The position numbers and the translations under genes were made by a program. Under the pieces are notes generated by a model. It was given only the letters and a program-made list of their open reading frames with translations. It did not search any database and was not told the DNA's origin. From Leptobrachium leishanense (taxonomy: Eukaryota > Chordata > Amphibia > Anura > Megophryidae), in assembly GCA_009667805.1 (NCBI GenBank), contig CM019066.1, positions 868,001 through 932,000 on the forward strand: 64,000 nucleotides of DNA, given 5' to 3'. Each line of letters opens with the position of its first letter. Within the stretch, counting starts at the first letter, position 1. Shown piece after piece: positions 55,291 to 64,000 of the stretch.

Positions 55291-57300
55291 GACTGTGACA
55301 TAAGTCACTTTGGACTTGGGGTGCATGGGCATGGAGGCATATTTGTAGGGTGCAGGCCTAATAATCAATATTAGTTCATCTGGCCTTTCCTGGGCAGAAT
55401 GTTTATGTAATCTGCGTTTATGCAAGAAAGCTATTGTCTATCTGTCTATTGTATTGTCCTTGTGTATCTGTTATCTGTTGAGAGGATTAACCTCCCATCC
55501 TACCCTTGCCTCAGGAATGTGTTGATATCTGTAATCTGTGTTTATGCGAGAATGCTATTGTCTATCTGTCTATTGTACGGTCCTTGTGTATCTGTTTGAA
55601 TATTTTGTAAATCTGCTGTCTGTATCTTGGTTATCATCCTGATTACCATTATCCTGCCTCGTTATAAATGTTACATAATGTTTAATGTGTCCCATTATCT
55701 GTTTCGGCCTGGTTGGGTCCCCCAGCAATTTCTAGGGGAAGTTTTGTATATGTAAATGACCCATGTGTGACTGTATAAATGTATGTGTCTGTCCCTGTCT
55801 AAAACAGGTCTATTCTGACCCTACATGCAGTCACGACTCATGGTTTGGGTAGCAGCTATATTCTGTTCGCTGTTCCAGCACAAAGCTCCAGATCTACAGC
55901 CACGGCTTATTTCTGGTGGATGATTGCAAGGCTCTCTATGTGTACTTGTCTTTAAGCTGCGGCTAAGGCCCATGAGGAAGGCACAATCGTCATGAGGAGA
56001 ACACGGGGGTCCAGCAAGGAAGCGGCATTGGCTGATGTGACCCTTTCGTTGTACTGAGATCTGTTACACTGAGGCCACAGCATATCCTCATCCTTTTAAG
56101 GTATCAAATATCTGCTCTTGGCATTTCTCATTGTCCCCTTATGAATTTATATCTTCAGCTTTTCATTACCAGTCCATTTTTTTGTTTTTTGTTTTGACCT
56201 CTGGCTTGGCTACTGATTATCCATCTGTCTCCTGTCCCTGACCTTTGCTTTATTTTTGGCTTTCTGTCATTCTCCTGCTCTTGACCTCGGCCTGGACTCT
56301 CATTTATCCTTTCTCTGTTTAGTCCCGCCATCCAAGGAATGGTTAATTAAGGCAGGATGTACTCCTTTAATCTAGGGTATTGTGTGTTGAGTCACCGGGT
56401 AACTGTGACAATCGTCAAGCCAAAAAACATCAACCTGTTTTGTGCTAACTACGTGTGTATCCCTTCTGGATGCACCTTTGGTGCCAGGGTTACACTAGTC
56501 CTCTAAGTGGGTTTAACTTAATATCCTAAATAACACGCATTAGCCTACAAAAAAAAGCCTGAAAAGTGGACCCCATCTGCCTCAAAATTAACATTAAAAC
56601 ATACCTTTTTTTAAATAATAGTGTGGGTAGAGTTAACTAGAAGTGATCAAGCGGTGCTGTGCAATTTTGGAGATATGGTCATCATCGATGGTGCAAATCA
56701 TGACATGACCACGTGCCTATCCTCTCAATCACAGGCCTGACAAATTAGGCAGGTCTTTATGTGTTAGAAAAATAATGATAAACTATATGAAATGACTGAT
56801 TCCCTGTTTGTTGTTGTTGGGCAACACAATGTCACTTTAAAAGGAACATTGAATGAGTAAAACACAGACCTGCCAAGCAGTGCTGGGTTAAGGCCTTCAT
56901 TGCCTGGATCGAAAGAGTTGAGTGTGCCTCTGCCCCCTTCTTCTCACCTCCCAATGTGCTATTACCAGGGGATGACTGGCAAATTTTGGCCTAGGGGGTA
57001 AGTACAACCTAGAGGCCCATAGTGTAGCAACTCGGCCCCCTACTTGTGTCAGCGACTCATCTCTGCTCTTACTCGCGACCTCCTCACTGATTTTCTCTTT
57101 TATCGCGGCCGCACCTCTCCACAGTAGTAAGCTGCATCCACGAGTAAGGAGCAAAGAGGTGCAGCCCTTCCCTGCCACACCATTTTATTCCTGTGTGCTG
57201 AGCACATCTTCACTTTTTTGTGGTCATTGGGCCCTATTGCCTCCTTAACGCTAGCGCTCACATAAGTAAGCGTTAGCGCTAGATTAATTGAGTTATAAGA
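55225..57300. other. Gene-free stretch with a 124-bp-spaced duplication
   Basis: A 68-bp segment (TGTAATCTGYGTTTATGC...TCCTTGTGTATCTGT) occurs at 55406 and 55530. The following 500 bp (TATAAATGTATG, later CACGACTCATGG) could be an LTR but no partner was found. A GGGCCCTATTGCCTCCTTAA Harbinger-like end lies near 57228. Confidence 0.4.
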
Positions 57301-57917
57301 AGCTGAGAATGGAGAAATGGTTGCCTGGCAGAAAGGCTAAATGATGGCACTGCGATGACGTGACAAAAAAGATGTGTGCCTAATGAGGACTGTTCATAAC
57401 ACCTCCACTGTTATGGTACACACGAAAGGTGGGAAAGACATCATGAAGCCACAAGTAGTGATCGATTACAACACCACCATGGGAGGTGTCCACAGAGCCT
57501 ACCAAGCGATGACATTCTACTCAGCAATGCGGAAACAGCAGAAGAAATATTACAAGAAGATCTTCAGGCATCGTCTTGAGAAATGCTTGTGGAATGCCTA
57601 CATTCATTCGGACTTCATTTGGAAAGTTGCCGAATGTATGTTTGTGAACCACCAAACACCGTTGGCTGTGAATAGAGCTGCACGTCATTGGCATTGTCAA
57701 CCCGGAATGCCTGACTGGTTGTCACTTCGTGGACTACATCCCACCAACTGAGAAGAAGTCAGCACCTACAAGGATGTGTGTGATTTGTTGCTCGAAGCGT
57801 GATGACAGGGGCAAGAAAATTCAAAATGAAACCAGGTTCCATTGTTCTAATTGTGACGTCGGACTTTGTGCAGTCCCATGTTTCAAAATAATTTACCATA
57901 CCCGGGATGTTTACTGA
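57301..57917 (+). pseudogene. piggyBac-type transposase, C-terminal fragment, decayed
   Basis: Reading frame with two early stops (near 57333 and 57354) then KKDVCLMRTVHNTS, KPQVVIDYNTTMGGVHRAYQ and RKQQKKYYKKIFRHRLEKCL, the conserved DYN..MGGVD...RK..KWYKKIF core of piggyBac transposases. After a frameshift near 57720-57730 it continues FVDYIPPTEKKSAPTRMCVI and a Cys-rich zinc domain (CVICC, C-X2-C, C...C, H) to TGA at 57917. The Asp of MGGVD is His here. The N-terminal half is missing. Confidence 0.9.
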
Positions 57918-58216
57918 AGCAATATGCAGTGGCTAATATTTCACCCTTTTATTCTACAAATTTCAGTGGTTTTGGTTTGATTATATTATTGAATTAAATT
58001 TATTATTATATTATTATTATTTATTATATAATAAATTATTATTTCATGTTTCAAACTTTATCAGACCCGGTATGTTTACTAGACTCTTGTTTGGGCAGAT
58101 TGAAGTGAGTTATTCCTATGAATTACAGGTCTACAATATAAAACAATACATTTCCATGCAAAAAGATGTATTGCTTTGAGACTCATAATATTGTAATAAT
58201 CAGACCGCCAGGGGGG
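57301..58216 (+). mobile_element. piggyBac element relic, 3' half
   Basis: The transposase remnant is followed by a 300-bp 3' region and the terminus AGACCGCCAGGGGGG next to TTAA (58217-58220). The 3' region aligns with the MITE 28448-29024 (ATAATAAATTATTAT.TCATG, TTTCAAACTTTA, ATTACAGG). No 5' end is recognisable. Confidence 0.85.
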
Positions 58217-58323
58217 TTAATAGGAATACATGTGCATGATGAAACCGGCACGGCTTGCGTGGGTTAATAGGAATACATGCACATGATGGAACTGACACGG
58301 CTTGCGTGGGTTAATAGGAAATG
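58217..58323 (+). repeat. 47-bp tandem repeat, 2.3 copies
   Basis: TTAATAGGAATACATG.... ending GGCTTGCGTGGG at 58217-58263 and 58264-58310, then a partial copy. The first unit begins with the TTAA of the piggyBac target site. Confidence 0.9.
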
Positions 58324-59245
58324 AAACAGGGTGCTACACTCAGGGGTTCTCGATGCAGGAAGGAATGAAACACAACCGGATGTCTCTAAACTCTAATTTA
58401 GCTGTACATAGTTGTATGTGTAAATGTCAAATGTCAGACGTGATAAATGCAGGTACTGGCAGGAAATTATTTTAAAAGTAAGGAATGCGTTTTTTCTCTT
58501 TAACATTATTTACGTTGAGGCTAAAGTGTTCTCGCCTGAGTATGTGTTAAACACAATGAATATCACATACAGCGCGAGAGCCACGTGAAGGTATACATTT
58601 CATGCAAACTGTCATGCACCCTTTTTGGCTGCCAAACACTGGTCCATGTAGCAGTCAGCCCACCTATGCTGCGCGCACTCCTGTACTCCATAAGTTTTAG
58701 AGGAGACCTGGAGTAGATGCTGCGCCAGCGGACAGACACTGGAGAACTGTTTGTTCTCTGCATCTCTCACATTACGGAGGTGGCGACTTTGAATTTTTAA
58801 ACATTTTCATGCTGCCATTTAAGACTAGGGATGAGCTGTTCGGGTTCGGACGGTTCGGAGTTCGACCCGAACTTTGGCAGTTCGAAAGATCGCGAATTTC
58901 GAACTTTTTGGGTGTGTTCGGTTCGAGTTCGAAAAAAATAAGAAATTTTGAAAAAAGTATAGAAAATGCTTAAAAAAATACAAAAAAATCTAGAAATAAA
59001 AAGACTCTTTACTGCAGAATATTATAAGCAAAGGTTTATTAGATATTGAATTAAAAACTAATGTGTACGTGGAAAGATTATCAACTCTAAATGACCTCTG
59101 TTCACAAACGGGCATAACACCAGGTGTTTTTAGTCTGGTAATCAATTTGATACATTGTACACCATACTGAGGGTGGGGTGGTGTCTGCTTCTGATTGAGA
59201 TTTGAGAATTAATTTCCCTAAAACATCCTAATATGCTGCATTTAA

Positions 59246-60380
59246 CCCTTTCACTGCTGAGGCTTTTCACACCTCTGTGCTGAGGTCATTTTTACCGCTT
59301 TCGCTCATCATGTTTAACCGCGTTTTGTAGCCATATTTTGATATATGACCCAGACATATTATATATCGTTCTTTCCGGCAGACTTGGCAGATTCATAATA
59401 TGTCATTATTATATGTATACGTTATGTCATGTCGGTATATTATAACAAAAATGCAATTTTTGAATTTTCAATAATTTATTATGTGTAAAGTGTTTTTTTT
59501 CACATTTTAACATGCGATCGTTTGCGGTTATATTTTGTATGGGGTTTGCTTGTTAAAAAAATTAGAAATGGGGTCTCGTTACATTTTTCTGGGGAAAATT
59601 TCACATTTTTTAACAAACGCACCGCATACAAAAATCGTGCAGCATTATTGTTCACATTATAATTGAAATGGGAACAATATTGCTGCATTAACAAAACAAA
59701 AACAATAAAAAAAACTTGTTATTTTTTTTAGAATTTTTATTTTTAAATATTTTTATTTTTAAATTTTAAAAAAAAACATTTTTCATGCTCATGTTTGGTA
59801 TCCCTGGAAAGGCCATGCTCTGGCCGATCCAACAATATCAAACATTAACCCCTAGCTGCCACGGATCGGGAGATAAGGGGTTCATTGGAACCCCCTATCT
59901 CCACCATTGGTGGCAGCTAGGGGTTAACTCCAGGACTGGCGTCATTGTGCTATGCACAATGACGCCAGTCCTCAGGGGGAGTTCCTGGAGGCTTGGCCTA
60001 CATCCAAGATGTTGGCCAGCTCCAGGAGAGGATCACGATCCGGCGCTTTTCAGCGCCGATTCGTGATCCGGCTCCCCAGGGGTTAATCACAGCCACCGTT
60101 TGGAAGGGCAGGCTGTGCCCTTCCAAACGGTGCCTGGATTAACCCTCTGCCCCCCGGCGATCGGGAGGGAGAGAGGTCCGAAGGACCTCCCCCCCCTCCC
60201 TTTCAGGCGCTTCCTCCGCACATGCGGGGGGGGGGGTGCCTGAATTAGATGCCGCCGCGATGACATCTAATTGCTCCGCCGGGGTCCCGGAGTGCTGGGC
60301 TGACATCCAAGATGTCAGCCCGCACCGGGGGGAGAACCACTTGGCTGGACGCGCTGAGCGCGTCCATAGCAGCCAAGTGG
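59246..60380. mobile_element. TTAA-flanked element, family E, copy 1
   Basis: CCCTTTCACTGCTGAGGCTT at the left; AGCAGCCAAGTGG at the right; TTAA at 59242-59245 and 60381-60384. AT-rich 5' half with GACCCAGACATATTATATAT; GC-rich 3' half containing inverted CCCCTAGCTGCCAC.../...GTGGCAGCTAGGGG blocks. TTAA specificity suggests piggyBac-type mobilisation, though the ends are only weakly inverted. Confidence 0.8.
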
Positions 60381-60418
60381 TTAACTGGTGTTTGAAAAAA
60401 ATTCAAAATAACATCTAA

Positions 60419-60866
60419 GGCTAGGGTCAGATGAGCGCATTTTGTACGGACTGTGCGTCCGTGCAGTACGGACGTACTTACTGACTGACACAAGGTAGTG
60501 GCCAAACAGTCCGTTTTTTTCACTGACAGATTTTTTGACTGATGTAGCAGGGAAAATAAATTAAAATGAAAAAACATTCTGTCCGTCAAAAATGCTGGAC
60601 GTATAAATGCAGTCCATCTGACCACGCTCCATCACTCACATACAAAGCTACACGGACGTTGCGGACGTGGCGCACTCCGCACTTCCGTTCTAGCAGTATT
60701 ACGTTCTTGCCTAACCTGGGTCCGTTTGCTGCGTCCGCCATGCATCCACACTTCTGTGCGGACGTACTTCGTGTGTGGGGCTCCATTGGTCAGAATGCTA
60801 TGCTGCCACGGACGTACAAATGTGCGGCAACACGGACGTGATAACTGCGCTCGTCTGACCCCAGCC
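60419..60866. mobile_element. Harbinger-like MITE, family A (subfamily A2), copy 9
   Basis: GGCTAGGGTCAGATGAGCGC...TCTGACCCCAGCC, flanked by TAA and TTA. Interior as in copies 3 and 7. Inside hAT-like element D. Confidence 0.9.
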
Positions 60867-60905
60867 TTAAGCAATGTTATTTTTCACCTCGGGATTAAAC
60901 ATTCA

Positions 60906-61076
60906 CAGGGTTATTCAGAGAGCGGTGAAAAGTAGGAGAATAACTGGAGAAGTGAAAATTCTAGGTCAAAATAGCCAAACCAGAAAAATTGTCCCATTTA
61001 ACTCACTTTCCAAATTGGCTATTTGGTCTAGATTGTTCTCTTCTCCTGCCAGTTCTCCTGGCTTTCACCTCTCTCT
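60906..61076. mobile_element. Family-C MITE, copy 3
   Basis: CAGGGTTATTCAGAGAGCGG...CTTTCACCTCTCTCT, directly abutting the next copy. Confidence 0.75.
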
Positions 61077-61685
61077 CAGGGTTGTTCAGAGAAAGGTGAA
61101 AACCAGGAGAATGGCAGGAAAAGAGAACAATCTGGACCAAATAGCCGATTTGGAAAGTGAGATAAGGCTAGGGTCAGAGTAACGCATTTTTCACAGCGAC
61201 CGTCAAAAAGTGCGTCCAAACGCATTGCCTTATTTTTTCACGGAATGCGCGAAAACGGTCATACGATGCGCATTTTTGTGCGTGATTTTTTACGGATCCA
61301 AACCAGGAAACTTTGGGTGTCTGGACGTTATGTTGGCCGGACATGAGCAGGGTCTGACGCCTCCAAATCACGCACACACGCCGCTAGTGGACGCAGCGCA
61401 CTCTGTACGTCCGTACTAGCGGTTCTGCGTTCTCGAAAAAATGCGTTCATTTTCCACTTGCGTTGCGCAGCCGGACTTTCGTGCAACCGTACTTCGTATA
61501 TTGGCCGTCATTGGTCGTCATTTGCTGCTAGTGCGGCCGTGATTAAGTGCGCCTAAACGCATGTTAAAAATTCTCTAGTCTGACCCTAGCCTAAATGGGA
61601 GAATTTTTCTGGTTTGGCTATTTGACCTAGAATTTTCCATTCTCCAGTCATTCTCCTGCTCTACACCGCTCTCTGAATAACCCTG
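61077..61685. mobile_element. Family-C MITE, copy 4, interrupted by family A copy 10
   Basis: CAGGGTTGTTCAGAGAAAGG...CTCTCTGAATAACCCTG. Removing 61166-61591 and one TAA restores a standard family-C sequence (...GTGAGATAAATGGGAG...). Confidence 0.88.
61166..61591. mobile_element. Harbinger-like MITE, family A, copy 10
   Basis: GGCTAGGGTCAGAGTAACGC...GTCTGACCCTAGCC with TAA at 61163-61165 and 61592-61594. Same orientation as copies 1 and 4. Confidence 0.95.
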
Positions 61686-61686
61686 A

Positions 61687-61848
61687 CAGGGTTATTCAGA
61701 GAAAGGTGAAACTCAGGAGAATGACTGAAGAGAAAATTCTAGGTCAAAATAGCCAAACCAGAAAAATTCTCCCATTTCTCTCACTTTCCAAATCGGCTAT
61801 TTGGTCTAGAATTTTCCGTTCTCCAGTCATTCTCCTGCTTTTCACCGC
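61687..61848. mobile_element. Family-C MITE, copy 5 (right end missing)
   Basis: CAGGGTTATTCAGAGAAAGG...TCTCCTGCTTTTCACCG. The terminal CTCTGAATAACCCTG is lost. Confidence 0.75.
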
Positions 61849-62647
61849 CAAAAAATCAGTAAATTTTTCTGCGTGTCCGAAAATGTCTCCTCTTTTCATA
61901 CAGACTGCCGCCCCAAGCAGTTGTTTATGGATAGATTAAAGGAAAAGCATTTACCGTCATTTGAAATGTCATTTTTTGGTTTTCACATATTTCAATACAT
62001 CCTACAAATCCGCCACTTCACGGGCAGGTTATGGGGACCTCCTAGGCACCATATTTGAAGGAATTTTTCACCCTTATTTCATGGAAAACTCACTGTCCCT
62101 TTAAAAACGTTTTTGTTTTTACTTTTTGTCCTTGTTTCCTGTCCCCCAGGGCACTACCCGGACCCCCATACACTTTTTATGGCAAATATCTAGCATATAT
62201 GCCCTCTTGGAGGGCACTCTAGAAACCGAATTTTCAGCCCCATTGACTTGTATGGGGTTCGAGTTCGGGTTCGGATCCGAACATTTGGAAAGTTCGGGTT
62301 CGGCTTCGAACCGAACTCGGGGAGTGTTCGGCTCATCCCTATTTAAGACCAGGTTTTAGGAGCAGGACATTTTTTTTCCACTTAGGCCGAAAAAAGAAAT
62401 GCGTCCATCGGGTTCAGCCTTTCACACACCACCTACTGCTGTTGAGCCAAAAGAAGGCAAAAAAACCCAGTCTGAAGCGCTCGCCAATATGCAACACACT
62501 GGTTAATAATACTTGAATAATAAATTATCAGGAATAGCTCATTATTCTTTGCCTCCTCTCTAGGTTTGGACTTCCTATAATATTTATCATATAGTAGGCT
62601 CAAATGTGCAGCAATCTTTTGTATAATTGAATCTCCATTAGTGTTAA

Positions 62648-63429
62648 GGCAAGCCATCCACTGGGTCCGTAGTCGGACGACCGACTTGGTCGTCCAACTA
62701 CGGACAACATTTTTTTAATGCTCTGTGTCATCCACTGAAAGCGATCATGGACGACCCAGGTCTACCGACAGGCAGACTGCCGAACGCCACTGAATGCTGC
62801 CGAAGACTGCCGGATTGAAGAAAAAAACGGCAGCCGAAGGCCGCCGGACTGAAGGAAAAAAAAAGGCCGCCAAAGACTGTTGGACTGAAAAAAAAGGATA
62901 GAGCTGGGACCGGCTCTGGCTGCTGTTCCTGGTGCTGATAGAATCCTGTATGTTAAAGCCCTAACTAACATACAGGCTATCCAAACTCTACAGCATCGCC
63001 GAAGACTGCTGGACTGCAGGGGGAAAAAAAACACATTTAAAAAAAATTGAGAATCAAAAATCTCTTTAAAAAATATACAAAAAGATGTACAAGAAAATAA
63101 ATAAATAAAAAGACTTTTGAAACCAAAATATTATTATACATTGAATCCTTTTGGATTCACCCGTTTTACCTGTCAAATGGAACCACTGAAAATTAGGACT
63201 TTTTTCACGTTTGTTTGCTGTACCAGGTCGTTCGTCTTCATCAGACAAATCCCATTCAAATGGGAAAGATCGCTAGACTGGTGTAGTCACACGAAGTTGT
63301 CTGAAGTCATCCGATGGAAGTCGGAGGCAGTGGAAGAGGGCTGATTCTCCTGTATTGTGGGATTGGTCTGACGATAACCGACAACTTGCTTGTTAGTCGC
63401 ACAAATACAGACCCAGTGGACAGCCAGTC
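62648..63429. mobile_element. Harbinger-like element (CCATCCACTGGGTC ends)
   Basis: AAGCCATCCACTGGGTCCGT at the left and CAGACCCAGTGGACAGCCAG at the right, with TAA at 62645-62647 and 63430-63432. The interior has repeated GCCGAAGACTG / GGACTGAAG..AAAAA words. No transposase. Confidence 0.75.
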
Positions 63430-63432
63430 TAA

Positions 63433-63490
63433 CAGGGTTATTCAAAGAGCACCGAAATTCCACAAAAATTCAGTGCTCTTTCGTTTTTTC
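63433..63490. mobile_element. Family-G left-end fragment
   Basis: CAGGGTTATTCAAAGAGCAC followed by CGAAATTCCAC..., then an abrupt change to GC-rich sequence. Confidence 0.65.
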
Positions 63491-64000
63491 AAGCTATTCT
63501 TACCCACTTGCTCTGCATAGTGCTCTGCCATGCTGGCTTGGGGGTTCTGGACAGCCCTTTGCCTGTCCCCAAGCTGTGCGTCCTGTTTAGGATTTTGCCC
63601 GCGGCGTGATTTGGGCCTTGTGAACGTGGCCATCTTGGAAGCCTCAGTGCGACCTGCTGCAGTTCTTCTGGAGCCCTACCTCTTTGTACCTGCATCTCCT
63701 GCGTTATGCCTGCCAGCCGTGTTCAAAAGTGGGGCCCCCGACGGCGGGACATTCGGGACTCTTTGAAAGGTGGGTCTGCTTTCGCAGGGACGCTGGCCTC
63801 TCCCCCCCCCCCGGGATATGGATCATCTGGCGACGAGGACAGCTCTTGGCCTCTTGGGGGTACCTCCGGGATGTCGTGGCTCACCCCGCAATCCCAGGCA
63901 TCAGACTCCTGACTCCTCTCTGCTGCTGCGAAGAAGCGGGTGCAAAAAAAGCGGAAGGCCGCACTGATGGCAGCTGTGACTACCTCGGCGGCCACTAGGA
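63491..64000 (+). other. GC-rich segment, possible decayed retroelement gag-like frame at the window edge
   Basis: GC content jumps. A frame from 63706 reads RVQKWGPRRRDIRDSL, GYGSSGDEDSSWPLGG, a stop at about 63910, then LLSAAAKKRVQKKRKAALMA and on to the edge. The acidic/Ser stretch followed by a Lys-rich block resembles the low-complexity part of a retrotransposon gag, but no zinc knuckle or other signature is in view. Not assigned. Confidence 0.3.

Larger units (their letters stand above)
58826..62341. mobile_element. hAT-like composite element, family D, 3.5 kb, perfect 8-bp TSD
   Basis: TAGGGATGAGCTGTTCGGGT at the left, GTTCGGCTCATCCCTA at the right. TTTAAGAC lies at 58818-58825 and 62342-62349. 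Both subterminal regions are rich in TTCGAAC/GTTCGG words. Nested inside: family E (59246-60380), family-A copies 9 and 10, and three family-C units. No transposase remains. Confidence 0.93.

Noticed and set aside
55225..56120. Possible LTR with TATAAATG and duplicated 68-bp segments
   Set aside because: No partner LTR, primer-binding site or polypurine tract was found; only a local duplication can be supported.
52336..64000. Search for GRHL1 exons upstream of KLF11
   Set aside because: No minus-strand segment resembled the conserved GRHL DNA-binding or C-terminal regions; the gene probably lies beyond the window.

Overview
The window is vertebrate nuclear DNA, most likely from a frog (anuran). 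It has long introns, no compact operon-like gene layout, and is dominated by L2-type LINE copies and by non-autonomous DNA transposons of the Harbinger-like, hAT-like and piggyBac-like types. The organism call is inferred from this repeat mix and the vertebrate orthologues present; the species cannot be read from the sequence.

Two protein-coding genes can be supported. The first is KLF11 (TGF-beta-inducible early gene 2, an SP/KLF zinc-finger transcription factor) on the minus strand. It has four coding exons at 43469-43443, 39012-38752, 36081-35118 and 33454-33156, all with canonical splice sites. Together they encode 516 residues with an N-terminal Sin3-binding helix and three C2H2 fingers. 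Its GC-rich promoter lies at about 43.4-43.9 kb. The second is the terminal coding exon of CYS1 (cystin-1, a cilium-associated protein) on the plus strand at 5782-5896, too short to show in a simple ORF scan. KLF11 and CYS1 converge tail to tail, as they do on human chromosome 2p25, with about 27 kb of repeat-filled DNA between their stop codons. No exon of the expected KLF11-upstream neighbour GRHL1 was found.

Layout. 1-1.8 kb: decayed antisense L2 LINE split by a MITE. 3.2-4.2 kb: 39-bp minisatellite. 5.8 kb: CYS1 last exon. 6-17 kb: Harbinger-like MITEs, several nested. 17.9-22.1 kb: hAT-like and long-TIR elements. 22.7-26.3 kb: a hAT element inserted in another hAT element, both with perfect 8-bp target-site duplications (TSDs); the inner one carries a 500-bp cluster of near-perfect palindromes followed by a G-rich 21-bp minisatellite. 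28-29.6 kb: TTAA-flanked element split by a piggyBac MITE. 33.2-43.5 kb: KLF11, with a 9-copy perfect 20-bp tandem repeat in intron 1. 44.0-52.3 kb: a 31-bp minisatellite directly upstream of the KLF11 promoter, invaded by the 3' end of an endogenous retrovirus (env remnant plus 3' LTR, same strand as KLF11) and by a 5'-truncated L2 with a long open reverse-transcriptase frame. 57.3-58.2 kb: decayed piggyBac transposase whose 3' end matches the MITE at 28.4 kb. 58.8-62.3 kb: a 3.5-kb hAT-like composite with an 8-bp TSD, holding at least six nested elements.

No operon, CRISPR array, rRNA or tRNA was seen. The main interest lies in the dense nesting, where paralogous copies in the same window serve as empty-site controls, in the palindrome cluster, and in the retroviral LTR plus minisatellite placed directly upstream of KLF11.
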